Below are positions 34,289 to 43,788 of a stretch of 64,000 nt of DNA, in pieces (position 1 is the first letter of the stretch; each line of letters begins with the position of its first letter). Origin of the DNA: Sedimentitalea arenosa (lineage in GTDB: Bacteria > Pseudomonadota > Alphaproteobacteria > Rhodobacterales > Rhodobacteraceae); the NCBI RefSeq assembly GCF_016428585.1, contig NZ_JAELVR010000014.1, forward strand, positions 1 to 64,000. Direction: 5' to 3'. The notes beneath the pieces were generated by a model that made no database searches, was not told the origin of the DNA, and saw nothing but the letters and a program-made list of their open reading frames with translations. Made by a program: the position numbers and the translations under genes.

Positions 34289-37200
34289 CCGAGTATCGCG
34301 TAAAAGGCCGGGGCCGTGTGAATACCGGCAAACCCGTCAAGTTCACCTTCGACGACCGGACCTATCAGGGTTTCGAGGGCGACACCGTTGCGTCGGCGCT
34401 GCTGGCCAATGGCGTGCACCTGATGGGCCGCAGCTTCAAGTATCACCGTCCGCGCGGCGTGGTCACGGCAAGCTCGGAGGAACCCAATGCTCTGGTCGGC
34501 ACAACCCGTGGCGGCAAGGGCCGGTTCGAGCCGAACACCCGCGCCACGATGCAGGAAATCTATCCCGGTCTGAAGACCGAGAGCCAGAACAAGTGGCCAA
34601 GCCTCAAGTTCGACGTCGGCGCGATCAACGACCGGCTCTATATGCTGTTTTCCGCCGGTTTCTACTACAAGACATTCATGTGGCCACGCAGCTTCTGGGA
34701 CAGCGTCTATGAACCGTTCATCCGCAAGGCTGCCGGTCTGGGCAAAGCCCCGACCGAGGTCGATCCCGACATCTATGCAAGCCGCTATCTGCACTGCGAC
34801 GTTCTGGTTGTCGGCTCCGGGCCGGCTGGCATCGCTGCCGCGCTGACGGCCGGGCGGGCCGGATCCAAGGTCGTTCTGGTGGATGAGAATTCCGAGATGG
34901 GCGGCACGCTCTTGTCGGAGCCGTCCGTGTCCATCGACGGCCAGCCTGCGTGGGACTGGCTCGAAAGCGCCTTTGCAGAGCTTGACCGCATGCCGAACGT
35001 GTCGCGCATGACGCGCACCACTGCGATCGGCTACTACCACCAGAACATGATCGGTCTGGTGCAAAAGCTGACCGACCACATGGCGGATGTTCCCGAAGGT
35101 GCGCCTCGGGAACGCATGTGGCGGGTGCGCGCGAAAGAGGTCGTTCTGGCGCAAGGGGCCATCGAACGCCCGATGGTGTTCCATGGCAACGACACGCCTG
35201 GCATTATGATGTCCGGGGCGGCACAGACTTTCCTGAACCGCTTTGGCGTGCTTGTCGGCAAGGCACCTGTGATGCTGACCAGCCATGACAGCGCCTGGTA
35301 CAGCGCCTTTGACATGGCCGACGCCGGTGCAAAGGTGGTTGCCATCGTCGACACCCGTGAAGACGTGGCACAGGCACTGAAGGACGAGGCGCAGGCGCGT
35401 GGGATCAAGACCTATCTTTCCTACACGGCGACCGGCACCAAGGGCCGGCTGCGGGTCAAGGCCCTGCGCGTCAATCCCGTCCGCGATGGCAAGGTGGGCG
35501 CCGCGCATATGCTGTTCTGCGACGCTGTTCTTGTCTGCGGTGGCTGGACACCGTCACTGCATCTTTTCTCGCACACCAAGGGGTCTTTGCACTGGGACGA
35601 AGAGGCCAAGGTCTACCTGCCCGGTCGCAAGACCGAAGACGTGCATATCGCAGGCGCAGGGCGTGGGCTCTGGGGTGTTGCGACCGCGCTCGAGGATGGA
35701 TCCAAGGCAGGCGCCGATGCGGTCAAGTCGCTTGGTGGCAAGGCTGGTCCGGCCACCTATGAAGTTGCCGATGACCGCACCGGAACCGGCATCACGCAAA
35801 AGGAACTGCCGACAGATCGCAGTCCCGGCAAGGCCAAGGCCTTCGTCGACTTCCAGAACGACGTGACCGCCAAGGACATCCGTCTCGCCGTGCGCGAGGG
35901 CATGAAATCCATCGAACATGTCAAGCGCTACACGACCAACGGCATGGCGACCGATCAGGGCAAACTGTCCAACATGAACGGGTTGACCATCGCTTCGGAC
36001 GCGCTTGGCAAGGAGGCGCCGCAGGTGGGTCTGACGACCTTCCGTCCGCCTTACACGCCGACAACCTTCGGTGCGTTCGCGGGCTATCACAAGGGCACGC
36101 ATTTCGAAGTGACCCGCAAGACGCCGATCGACAGCTGGGCTGAGGAAAACGGCGCGGAATTCGAGCCGGTCGCTCTGTGGCGCAGGGCCTGGTACTTCCC
36201 GAAGGCCGGCGAGGACATGCACAAGGCGGTCGCGCGCGAGTGTAAGGCGACGCGCGAGAGCCTGGGCATCTTCGATGCCTCGACGCTCGGCAAGATCGAG
36301 GTCTCCGGCCCCGATGCGACCGAGTTCATGAACCGCATGTACACCAATCCCTGGACCAAGCTTGGGGTGGGTCGGGCACGCTATGGCCTTCTGCTGGGCG
36401 AGGACGGGTTCATCCGCGACGATGGCGTCATCGGCCGGATGCGCGATGACCTGTTCCATGTGACCACCACAACGGGTGGCGCGCCGCGGGTTCTGAACAT
36501 GATGGAGGATTACCTCCAGACAGAATGGCCGGAGCTGAAGGTCTGGCTGACGTCGACCACCGAGGAATGGGCGACCATCGCTCTGAATGGTCCCAATGCG
36601 CGCAAGCTGCTGGAACCGTTCGTCGAGGGCGCGGATATCTCTGCCGATGCGTTCCCGCATATGTCGGTTGTGGAATGCACCGTCGCGGGCTTCCCGTCGC
36701 GGCTCTTCCGGATCAGCTTTACCGGCGAACTGGGCTTTGAGATCAACGTGCCCGCCCGCCACGGCAAGGCGCTCTGGGAAAAGCTCTGGGAAGCGGGTCA
36801 GCAATACGACATCTGTCCCTATGGAACCGAAACCATGCACGTCCTGCGCGCCGAGAAGGGCTTCATCATCGTGGGTCAGGACACCGACGGCACCGTGACA
36901 CCGCATGACGCCGGGATCGGATGGGCCATCGGCAAGATGAAACCCGATTTCGTGGGCAAACGCTCGCTCGCTCGGCCCGACATCGTGGCCCCGGGTCGCA
37001 AGCAGCTGGTCGGTCTTCTCACCGAAGATCCCAAGACCGTGCTGACCGAAGGTGCACAGATCGTCGATGACCCCAAGCAGGCGAAGCCGATGAAGATGAT
37101 CGGCCATGTGACGTCGTCCTACTGGTCGGAAGCGTTGGGCCGTTCCATCGCCATGGCGGTGGTCGAGGGCGGGTTCGACCGGATGGACCAGACGCTGCAT

Positions 37201-37290
37201 GTCCCGGATGAGAGCGGAAACCCAATTCCTGCGAAGGTCACGGGCACTGTGTTTTATGACCCGGCGGGCGACCGTCTGAAGGTCGAATGA
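34285..37290 (+). CDS. soxA: Sarcosine oxidase subunit alpha
   Basis: A 1001-residue subunit with three parts: an N-terminal ferredoxin-fold segment (FTFDDRTYQGFEGDTVASAL), an NAD-binding region (LVVGSGPAGIAAALTAGRAG at about residues 172-191), and a C-terminal GcvT/aminomethyltransferase domain from about residue 610 that binds tetrahydrofolate and captures the methyl group as methylene-THF (SFTGELGFEINVPA). The length is normal for the family. Its start overlaps soxD. Confidence 0.96.
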   Translation: MTEYRVKGRGRVNTGKPVKFTFDDRTYQGFEGDTVASALLANGVHLMGRSFKYHRPRGVVTASSEEPNALVGTTRGGKGRFEPNTRATMQEIYPGLKTESQNKWPSLKFDVGAINDRLYMLFSAGFYYKTFMWPRSFWDSVYEPFIRKAAGLGKAPTEVDPDIYASRYLHCDVLVVGSGPAGIAAALTAGRAGSKVVLVDENSEMGGTLLSEPSVSIDGQPAWDWLESAFAELDRMPNVSRMTRTTAIGYYHQNMIGLVQKLTDHMADVPEGAPRERMWRVRAKEVVLAQGAIERPMVFHGNDTPGIMMSGAAQTFLNRFGVLVGKAPVMLTSHDSAWYSAFDMADAGAKVVAIVDTREDVAQALKDEAQARGIKTYLSYTATGTKGRLRVKALRVNPVRDGKVGAAHMLFCDAVLVCGGWTPSLHLFSHTKGSLHWDEEAKVYLPGRKTEDVHIAGAGRGLWGVATALEDGSKAGADAVKSLGGKAGPATYEVADDRTGTGITQKELPTDRSPGKAKAFVDFQNDVTAKDIRLAVREGMKSIEHVKRYTTNGMATDQGKLSNMNGLTIASDALGKEAPQVGLTTFRPPYTPTTFGAFAGYHKGTHFEVTRKTPIDSWAEENGAEFEPVALWRRAWYFPKAGEDMHKAVARECKATRESLGIFDASTLGKIEVSGPDATEFMNRMYTNPWTKLGVGRARYGLLLGEDGFIRDDGVIGRMRDDLFHVTTTTGGAPRVLNMMEDYLQTEWPELKVWLTSTTEEWATIALNGPNARKLLEPFVEGADISADAFPHMSVVECTVAGFPSRLFRISFTGELGFEINVPARHGKALWEKLWEAGQQYDICPYGTETMHVLRAEKGFIIVGQDTDGTVTPHDAGIGWAIGKMKPDFVGKRSLARPDIVAPGRKQLVGLLTEDPKTVLTEGAQIVDDPKQAKPMKMIGHVTSSYWSEALGRSIAMAVVEGGFDRMDQTLHVPDESGNPIPAKVTGTVFYDPAGDRLKVE

Positions 37291-37302
37291 GGAGGTGAGA
37301 TC

Positions 37303-37833
37303 ATGAATGCTCCTGTAACGAATTTCGATGCCGTCACCGTGACGGTTCTGCCCCCGGTGGCTCGGTTCAACCTGCGCATCGCGCCTGCCGACCTGGCGGT
37401 GGCCTCGAAGGCCTTGGATCTCTCCTTGCCGACGAGGATCGGTCAGGGTTCCCAGCAGGGCGACCGCGCCGCCTATTGCATCGGCCCTGATGAATGGTTG
37501 CTGCACGCGGCCGAAGAGGAACAGCAAGCCATCGCCGCGGCCTTCGACAAGGTTCGCACCGAGACGCCCCACAGCCTCGTGGTGATTTCCGATCGCGAAG
37601 TGACGATTGGCATCAGCGGGCCTGCCGCGGTCGATCTGCTGTCGGTTGCTTGCCCGTTGGACCTGTCGCGCATTCCCGTTGGCGGCGCCAAGCGTACCGT
37701 CTTCGACTATGCGCAGGTCACGCTGATCCGCGATGGCGAAGACGCGTTCCGTCTTGAGGTCTGGCGCTCTTACGTGCCGCATGTCCAGGGTCTGCTGGAC
37801 GTTGCCACCCGCGAGCTCGCCGCAGGCCTTTAA
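37303..37833 (+). CDS. soxG: Sarcosine oxidase subunit gamma
   Basis: A 176-residue subunit that helps hold the complex; distantly related to GcvT. Recognisable segments are [26 protein letters not shown] and [25 protein letters not shown] lies before the ATG, 12 bases after soxA. A strong hairpin follows the stop, marking the end of the sox part of the transcript. Confidence 0.93.
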   Translation: MNAPVTNFDAVTVTVLPPVARFNLRIAPADLAVASKALDLSLPTRIGQGSQQGDRAAYCIGPDEWLLHAAEEEQQAIAAAFDKVRTETPHSLVVISDREVTIGISGPAAVDLLSVACPLDLSRIPVGGAKRTVFDYAQVTLIRDGEDAFRLEVWRSYVPHVQGLLDVATRELAAGL

Positions 37834-37856
37834 AGGCCCTCGCAGCCCTTTTTCAG

Positions 37857-37877
37857 CGCGCCCCGTTTCGGGGCGCG
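37857..37877 (+). terminator. Strong hairpin between soxG and glyA
   Basis: CGCGCCCCG, loop TTT, CGGGGCGCG: a perfect 9-bp stem just after the soxG stop and 33 bases before the glyA start. It is preceded by TTTTT and lacks a downstream T-run. It may attenuate transcription into glyA-sdaA or protect the sox mRNA end. Confidence 0.55.
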
Positions 37878-37909
37878 ATTCTCATGCTACGTCTCAAAGG
37901 ATTCTTTCC

Positions 37910-39184
37910 ATGCTCGACACCGTCAAAACCGCCCGCATTTCCGACACGGCCATCGCCGATGCCGTGAGCCACGAACTTGCCCGCCAGCAGAACCAGATCG
38001 AACTGATCGCCTCCGAGAACATCGTCAGCCGCGACGTTCTGCTGGCCCAGGGGTCGGTTCTGACCAACAAATACGCCGAAGGCTATCCCGGGCGCCGGTA
38101 CTACGGTGGCTGCGAGCATGTCGATACCGTCGAACAGATCGCCATCGATCGGCTGTGCAAGCTGTTCGGTGCCGGCTTTGCCAACGTCCAGCCGCATTCC
38201 GGCGCACAGGCCAACCAGGCGGTGTTCCTTGCCCTGCTCAAGCCGGGCGATCGCATCATGGGTCTGGACCTCGCGCATGGCGGACACCTGACGCACGGAT
38301 CTCCAGTCACGATGTCGGGCAAGTGGTTCGACGTGGTCAGCTACGAGGTGTCCAAGGAAGACCTGCTGATCGATATGGACAACGTGCGCAAGGTCGCGCT
38401 CGAGACCAAGCCCAAGCTGATCGTCGCGGGCGCATCGGCCTATCCGCGCCACATGGACTTTGCCGCCTTCCGCGCCATTGCCGACGAGGTGGGCGCATAT
38501 CTCATGGTGGATATGGCGCATTACGCCGGCCTGATCGCTGCGGGCGAATACCCGGACCCGGTGCCGCACGCCCATGTCGTGACCTCGACCACCCACAAGA
38601 CCCTGCGCGGCCCGCGGGGCGGCATCATCCTGACCAATGACGAAGCTCTGGCCAAGAAGTTCAACTCTGCCGTGTTCCCAGGCAACCAGGGCGGGCCGCT
38701 GATGCATGTCATCGCGGCCAAGGCCGTGGCTTTCGGTGAAGCGCTGGAGCCATCGTTCAAGCAGTATGCCAAGGACGTGATCGCCAACGCGCGCGCTCTG
38801 TCTGAAGTGCTGGTTGCGGGCGGTCTGGGCGTCGTGTCCGGTGGTACCGATTGTCACATGGTGCTGGTCGATCTGCGCCCCAAGGGCGTGACCGGCAAGG
38901 CGGTCGAGATCGCGCTGGAGCGTGCTGGTCTGACTTGCAACAAGAACGCCATTCCGTTCGATCCCGAAAAGCCATTCGTCACCTCGGGCGTGCGTCTTGG
39001 CACCTCCGCTGGCACGACGCGCGGGTTTGGCGAGGCAGAGTTCCGCAAGGTGGGCGAGTTGGTTCTCAAGGTGATCGACGCACTCGCGGCGAACCCCGAG
39101 GGAGATGCAGCTGTAGAGGCAGCGGTGCTGGAAGAGGTGCGGGCTCTTTGTGAAACCCACCCGATCTACGCCGACAGTGTTTAA
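37910..39184 (+). CDS. glyA: Serine hydroxymethyltransferase
   Basis: A 424-residue PLP enzyme that condenses glycine with methylene-THF to make serine. Family segments are [58 protein letters not shown] and the PLP lysine region [18 protein letters not shown] 37910 is right for family length; the longer open frame is soxG shadow. In this context it consumes both products of sarcosine oxidase. It is probably a second, pathway-specific glyA copy. The next gene begins 3 bases after its stop. Confidence 0.96.
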   Translation: MLDTVKTARISDTAIADAVSHELARQQNQIELIASENIVSRDVLLAQGSVLTNKYAEGYPGRRYYGGCEHVDTVEQIAIDRLCKLFGAGFANVQPHSGAQANQAVFLALLKPGDRIMGLDLAHGGHLTHGSPVTMSGKWFDVVSYEVSKEDLLIDMDNVRKVALETKPKLIVAGASAYPRHMDFAAFRAIADEVGAYLMVDMAHYAGLIAAGEYPDPVPHAHVVTSTTHKTLRGPRGGIILTNDEALAKKFNSAVFPGNQGGPLMHVIAAKAVAFGEALEPSFKQYAKDVIANARALSEVLVAGGLGVVSGGTDCHMVLVDLRPKGVTGKAVEIALERAGLTCNKNAIPFDPEKPFVTSGVRLGTSAGTTRGFGEAEFRKVGELVLKVIDALAANPEGDAAVEAAVLEEVRALCETHPIYADSV

Positions 39185-39187
39185 GCC

Positions 39188-40609
39188 ATGTTCTTGTCGG
39201 TTTTCGACATCTTCAAGATCGGTGTCGGTCCCTCTTCATCGCACACGATGGGACCGATGACCGCTGCAGCTCGGTTTCTAGACGATTTGCGCGGCAATGC
39301 TGAGAAAATTCCCGGAGCGGGCACGTTGACGCGCCTAGGGGCCTCCCTTCATGGATCGCTCGCCTTTACGGGCAAAGGCCACGCAACGGACCGCGCGGTC
39401 ATCCTCGGGCTGATCGGGTATCTGCCCGCCTCGCTTGATCCAGATGCTGCCGAAGAACTTGAGACCGAAATCCGCCGCACCAAACGCATCAGCCCGCCGG
39501 GGCTTGGCACGCTCGATTTCGACCCCGAAACCGACCTTGTCTTCGACTTTGGCCCACCATTGCCGGGCCATGCTAACGGGCTGGTGCTACGCGCGTTTGA
39601 CGAACGCGGAAATCCCTACATGACGCAGACCTATTATTCGGTCGGCGGCGGCTTCGTCGTGACCGAAGCCGAGCTTGAGGCCGAAAAGGCTGCCAAGACC
39701 CAGACGCTTCATGACGAGAAAGAAGCAATGGGCTATCCCTATCCCTTCGGCTCAGCGGCCGAGATGCTGGAGATGGGCCGCGCCACGGGCAAGACCATTG
39801 CAGAGATGAAACGCGCCAACGAATGCGCGCATCAGAACATTCAGCCGGGCGAATTGTCAGCCCAGATTACCCGCATTTGCGAGGTGATGAATGCCTGCAT
39901 TGACCGCGGCTTGCGGATGGATGGCATCCTGCCCGGCGGGCTCAGCGTCAAGCGACGCGCCAAGGCGATCCACGAACAGCTCTTGGCTGAACAGGGCAGC
40001 AACCTGCGCCAGCCGCACGCGGCGAACGATTGGCTGAGCGTCTATGCCATGGCGGTGAACGAGGAAAACGCCGCCGGCGGTCGGGTCGTCACATCGCCCA
40101 CCAACGGCGCGGCGGGGGTGGTGCCGTCGGTGATCCGCTATTACCGCGACCATTGCATCGGGGCATCTGATGCCGGGATGGAGACGATGATGCTGACGGC
40201 GTCGGCTATCGGCGGGCTGATCAAGCACCGTGCCTCGATCTCGGGTGCGGAATGCGGCTGCCAGGCCGAAGTGGGCAGCGCGTCCGCCATGGCGGCTGCG
40301 GGGATATGCGCGGCGTTGGGTGGCACGAACGAACAGGTCGAGAACGCAGCCGAAATCGCGCTGGAGCATCATCTAGGCATGACCTGCGATCCCGCCGGCG
40401 GGCTGGTGCAGGTACCTTGCATCGAACGCAACGGTCTGGGGGCCATCAAGGCAGTCAGCGCCGCCAGCCTCGCTTTGCGCGGGGATGGAACGCATTTCAT
40501 GCCACTCGACAATTGCATCGAGACCATGCGCCAGACCGGCGAAGACATGAACACCAAATACAAGGAGACGAGCCTTGGAGGCCTTGCTGTCAACCTGCCG
40601 GAATGCTGA
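39188..40609 (+). CDS. sdaA: L-serine ammonia-lyase (single chain, iron-sulfur type)
   Basis: A 473-residue L-serine deaminase giving pyruvate and ammonia. The N-terminal domain starts [20 protein letters not shown]; the catalytic domain holds [18 protein letters not shown] and [16 protein letters not shown], which supply the cysteines for a [4Fe-4S] cluster. It starts 3 bases after glyA, so the two are co-translated. It ends the creatinine-to-pyruvate route. Confidence 0.96.
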   Translation: MFLSVFDIFKIGVGPSSSHTMGPMTAAARFLDDLRGNAEKIPGAGTLTRLGASLHGSLAFTGKGHATDRAVILGLIGYLPASLDPDAAEELETEIRRTKRISPPGLGTLDFDPETDLVFDFGPPLPGHANGLVLRAFDERGNPYMTQTYYSVGGGFVVTEAELEAEKAAKTQTLHDEKEAMGYPYPFGSAAEMLEMGRATGKTIAEMKRANECAHQNIQPGELSAQITRICEVMNACIDRGLRMDGILPGGLSVKRRAKAIHEQLLAEQGSNLRQPHAANDWLSVYAMAVNEENAAGGRVVTSPTNGAAGVVPSVIRYYRDHCIGASDAGMETMMLTASAIGGLIKHRASISGAECGCQAEVGSASAMAAAGICAALGGTNEQVENAAEIALEHHLGMTCDPAGGLVQVPCIERNGLGAIKAVSAASLALRGDGTHFMPLDNCIETMRQTGEDMNTKYKETSLGGLAVNLPEC

Positions 40610-40690
40610 ATCAGATCCAGTTTCCCGCTAGGCGCCCGAACTACATTTCATCCTGAAACTGTCCTGCGGCGCGGCACCGGGGATCGTGGC

Positions 40691-40709
40691 GGCGGTGACA
40701 GTCACCGCC
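40691..40709. terminator. Hairpin downstream of sdaA
   Basis: GGCGGTGA, loop CAG, TCACCGCC: a perfect 8-bp stem 80 bases after the sdaA stop, lying between the convergent sdaA and psuG genes. No clear T-run. Possible bidirectional transcription stop. Confidence 0.4.
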
Positions 40710-40811
40710 GAACTGTCGTTCGAGCTATGGCCTAGGCAGCCGCTTCACAGGGGGCCGCCTGCGCGGCGACGCCTGTCATGCGGATGTCCCGGCGGTTGCG
40801 GATGGCAACCA

Positions 40812-41728
40812 TCACGTGTGGAAGGCGACGGCAATCTCGGCGGTCAGCCGTGCGTTGTTCTTGACCAGGGCAATGTTGGCCTTGAGACTTTCTCCGCCGG
40901 ACAGCTCGAAGATCCGTTGCAGAAAGAACGGCGTCACTTCCTTGCCCGAGATACCGCGCGTTTCCATCTCTGACTGCGCCGTTCGGATGTAGCCGTTGAT
41001 GACATCCGCAGGAATTTCGTTTTCTGCCGGGATCGGGTTCGCCACCAGCAGCCCGGCATCAAGGCCAAGTTGGTCCCGGACCTTTTGAAACTCTGAAAAA
41101 TCGGCGGCACTGTCCAATCTGAGCGGAATCGCCAGATCCGACCCCCTTGTCCAGAAGGCCGGAAGCGTGTCTGTCTGGAAACCAAAAACCGACACACCTT
41201 GCGTCTCAAGCACTTCCAACGTCTTGGGCACATCGAGGATGGCCTTGGCGCCAGCCGCCACGTCAATCACATCTGTCTTGCCAAGCTCGGTCAGATCAGC
41301 CGAAACATCGAAGCTCGTTTCGGCCCCGGCATGCACGCCGCCAATGCCCCCGTCGCAAACGCCCGAATGCCTGACATGCGCGCCGCGATCATCGTGGCAG
41401 CAACCGTCGTTACGGCCGTTTTTCCCCAGGAAATCGCAAAGGCCATATCCGCGCGCGAGATCTTCATCGCTTCCCTAGTCTTGGCCAGACGCACGAGCTC
41501 CTCTTCGGTGAGGCCAATCTTCAGACGGCTGTCCAGCACGGCGATCGTGGCAGGTCCGGCGCCATGCGCGCGTATGATTGCTTCGGCAGTCTTTGCCATC
41601 TCGACATTGTCGGGAAATGGCATGCCATGCGTGATGATGGTGCTTTCACGGGCGACGACGGGTTTGTCGGTGTTCAGGGCGTTCGATACATCCTCGTGGA
41701 TGTCGAAAAAGCCGGGTAGGGTGGTCAT
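40812..41728 (-). pseudogene. psuG: Pseudouridine-5'-phosphate glycosidase, frameshifted
   Basis: Two frames together make a full PsuG of about 305 residues (pseudouridine 5'-phosphate to uracil and ribose 5-phosphate). The N-terminal part from ATG 41728 carries TDKPVVARESTIITHGMPFP and RMSGIRAFATG; the C-terminal part resumes at HAGAETSFDVSADL and runs to the stop at 40812 (LLVANPIPAENEIP). They are offset by one base at a run of four Gs (minus strand, about 41349-41352), where a fifth G would restore FATGGIGGVHAG. Both halves look otherwise intact, so the shift is recent, phase-variable or a sequencing error. No psuK is adjacent. Confidence 0.8.
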
Positions 41729-41852
41729 GTCCGTTTTCGATTTCAGCATGATTTCGGCAGTCTGAACACCAGTGGTCTTGAAGGAGTTCCTTGCGTAGTT
41801 CCAGCTTGAACTGTCGATCATATCCCCGAAACCAAACAAGCCCGAGGTCTCT

Positions 41853-42995
41853 ATGTCCGATACTATTCTGGCCGATTTGCCCACCCCATGTTTGCTGGTC
41901 GATGAGGCCCGTATGAAACGCAACATCGACCGCCTTGCGCGCCATGCGGCGTCTCTCGGGGTCACCTTGCGGCCGCATCTGAAAACCACAAAAAGCGTCG
42001 ACGCTGCGCGCTATGTTCTGGCGGGCGGCAATGGGCCCGCAACGGTGTCGACGCTGGCGGAAGCGGAGGTCTTCGCCGAGGCAGGTATCACCGATATCCT
42101 TTATGCCGTTGGCATCAGCCCCGACAAACTGGATCGCGTCATTGCCCTGCACCGCGCGGGATGCCGATTGAGCGTCTTGTTGGACAGCGTCGCGCAGGCC
42201 GAAGCCGTCGCTGTAGCCTGCGGGGAGGCCGGGATCGCGATCCCGGCCATGATTGAAATCGACAGCGATGGTCATCGCAGCGGGTTGACAGAGGACGATC
42301 CGGCGCTTGTCGAGGTGGGGCGCGTCCTGCATGCCGGTGGGGCGGAGCTGAATGGCGTTTTGTGCCACGCGGGTGAAAGCTATGGTGCCGTCGGACGCGC
42401 GGCACAGGCCGTCTTTGCCGAACAGGAACGGCGCGCCGTTGTCGATGCGTCTCAAAGACTGCGCACAGCGGGGCTGCCTTGCCCGGTGGTCAGCGTCGGC
42501 TCCACTCCCACGGCCCATGCCGCCACAGATCTCACCGGCGTCACGGAGTTGCGCGCCGGCGTCTACGTCTTCTTTGACCTGGTCATGGCCGGGATCGAAG
42601 TCTGCGACGTTGATGACATCGCGCTCAGCGTCCTGACCACGGTCATAGGACACCAAGAAGCGCGCGGCTGGACGATCTGCGATGCCGGCTGGATGGCAAT
42701 GTCGCGCGATCGCGGCACCGCCGCCCAAGAGGTGGATCAGGGTTACGGGATCGTCTGTGATGAGGCCGGTGCCGTGATCCCCGGCTTGATTGTCCTTCAG
42801 GCCAATCAGGAACACGGCGTGATTGCCCGCCGCCCGGGATCTGACGCGCAGATGCCGGAGTTTCCGGTTGGCACGCGGTTGCGCATATTGCCCAACCACG
42901 CCTGTGCCACTGCCGCGCAACATCAACAGTATCACGTTATCCCCGACGAGGCCGGTGCGCCGCTGGGACTGTGGCCGCGTTTTGGTGGCTGGTAG
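41853..42995 (+). CDS. D-threonine aldolase / D-serine dehydratase-like PLP enzyme
   Basis: A 380-residue fold-type III PLP enzyme (alanine-racemase-like barrel). The PLP lysine is in TLRPHLKTTKSV; DGHRSGL and SVGSTPT line the phosphate site; the C-terminal NHACATAAQH supplies His and Cys ligands for a divalent metal, the hallmark of the D-threonine aldolase / DSD1 group. Expected reactions are D-threonine to glycine plus acetaldehyde, or D-serine dehydration. Producing glycine would feed the adjacent serine/glycine genes. It is divergent from psuG. Confidence 0.82.
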   Translation: MSDTILADLPTPCLLVDEARMKRNIDRLARHAASLGVTLRPHLKTTKSVDAARYVLAGGNGPATVSTLAEAEVFAEAGITDILYAVGISPDKLDRVIALHRAGCRLSVLLDSVAQAEAVAVACGEAGIAIPAMIEIDSDGHRSGLTEDDPALVEVGRVLHAGGAELNGVLCHAGESYGAVGRAAQAVFAEQERRAVVDASQRLRTAGLPCPVVSVGSTPTAHAATDLTGVTELRAGVYVFFDLVMAGIEVCDVDDIALSVLTTVIGHQEARGWTICDAGWMAMSRDRGTAAQEVDQGYGIVCDEAGAVIPGLIVLQANQEHGVIARRPGSDAQMPEFPVGTRLRILPNHACATAAQHQQYHVIPDEAGAPLGLWPRFGGW

Positions 42996-43002
42996 GGAAC
43001 CA

Positions 43003-43696
43003 ATGGAAAGGCTGATCCAGCCCCCCCCCAAGAGCTGGACATTCACCCATGCGATCTGCCGCGAACCGTCGCACAGCATTGTGGACGGATTACGCGCGGT
43101 CGACACCGGAACGCCCGATCTGGAGGTGTTTGCCGGACAACCCGCCGATTACGTGGCCGCGCTGCACAGCACGGGGGCCGAGGTCAGCGCACTGGATCGG
43201 CTGCTGCCTTCCCGGATTCGGTCTTTGTCGAAGGCGCCGCACTTTGCCTGCAAGAAAGTGCGATCAATGTGCGCCCCGGCGCGCCAAGCCGGCTTGGCGA
43301 GGCGGCAGAGATGGCCCCGCATCTGGAAGCGCTCTATGGTGAGGTTCTGTGGATCGCTGGGGGTATCGCGTGCGGGTCGTCGATACGCCCGAAGGTGTGC
43401 TGCACTTCAAGACCGATTGTTCGCTGCTTGACGAGGAGACGGTTCTGGCCACCAGACGGCTCGACGCGTCCGGCTGTTTCGAAGGCTAAAAGGTTCTGCA
43501 TACTGCTGAAGGTGGGGAGGCCTGTGGCAATACGATCCGCTTCAACACTCTGGTGATCATGCCCGCCGGGTTTCCGCGCACGCGCGACACGCTGGTCGCC
43601 GCGGGATACGAGGTGCGCGAGGTCGGCAAGAGCGAGGCGGCGAAGCTGGATGGCGGCATGTCGTGCCTGTCCTTGCGGTTTTCACCCAAAGCATAA
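43003..43696 (+). pseudogene. Broken dimethylargininase-like amidinohydrolase
   Basis: Fragments in different frames line up with dimethylarginine dimethylaminohydrolases: TFTHAICREPSHSIVDGLR, then DSVFVEGAALCLQESAINVR and RPGAPSRLGEAAEMAPHLE in a second frame, then GYRVRVVDTPEGVLHFKTDC in a third. A TAA at 43487-43489 interrupts FEG/KVLHTAEG. The middle, including the GGDV region expected after EVLWI, is missing (roughly 50 codons), while the C-terminal active-site cysteine region (LDGGMSCLSLRF) survives. Intact, it would have turned methylated arginine into citrulline and dimethylamine. It follows the D-threonine-aldolase-like gene by 7 bases. Confidence 0.8.
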
Positions 43697-43728
43697 GGCC
43701 CGGCTTTTCCATGTGACGCCCCAGACGG

Positions 43729-43764
43729 AACAGGCCGGTGAGGACCGCGCCTCACCGGCCTGTT
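43729..43764. terminator. Perfect 15-bp hairpin between convergent genes
   Basis: AACAGGCCGGTGAGG, loop ACCGCG, CCTCACCGGCCTGTT. It lies 33 bases after the broken dimethylargininase and 24 bases from the NCS1 stop on the opposite strand, a standard place for a bidirectional terminator. The A/T ends of the stem give short U-tracts in either direction. Confidence 0.7.
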
Positions 43765-43788
43765 AGTTGCAGATGCCTGCCGAGGGAC

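Noticed and set aside
35554-37782. 742-residue open frame on the minus strand
   Set aside because: It is a mirror of soxA/soxG in GC-rich DNA; its composition (Arg/His/Gly rich) and lack of any domain show it is not a gene.
41853-42995. beta-hydroxyaspartate cycle aldolase (BhcC)
   Set aside because: No bhcA, bhcB or bhcD genes are nearby, and the NHACATAAQH metal site and overall sequence fit the broader D-threonine aldolase/DSD1 group better.
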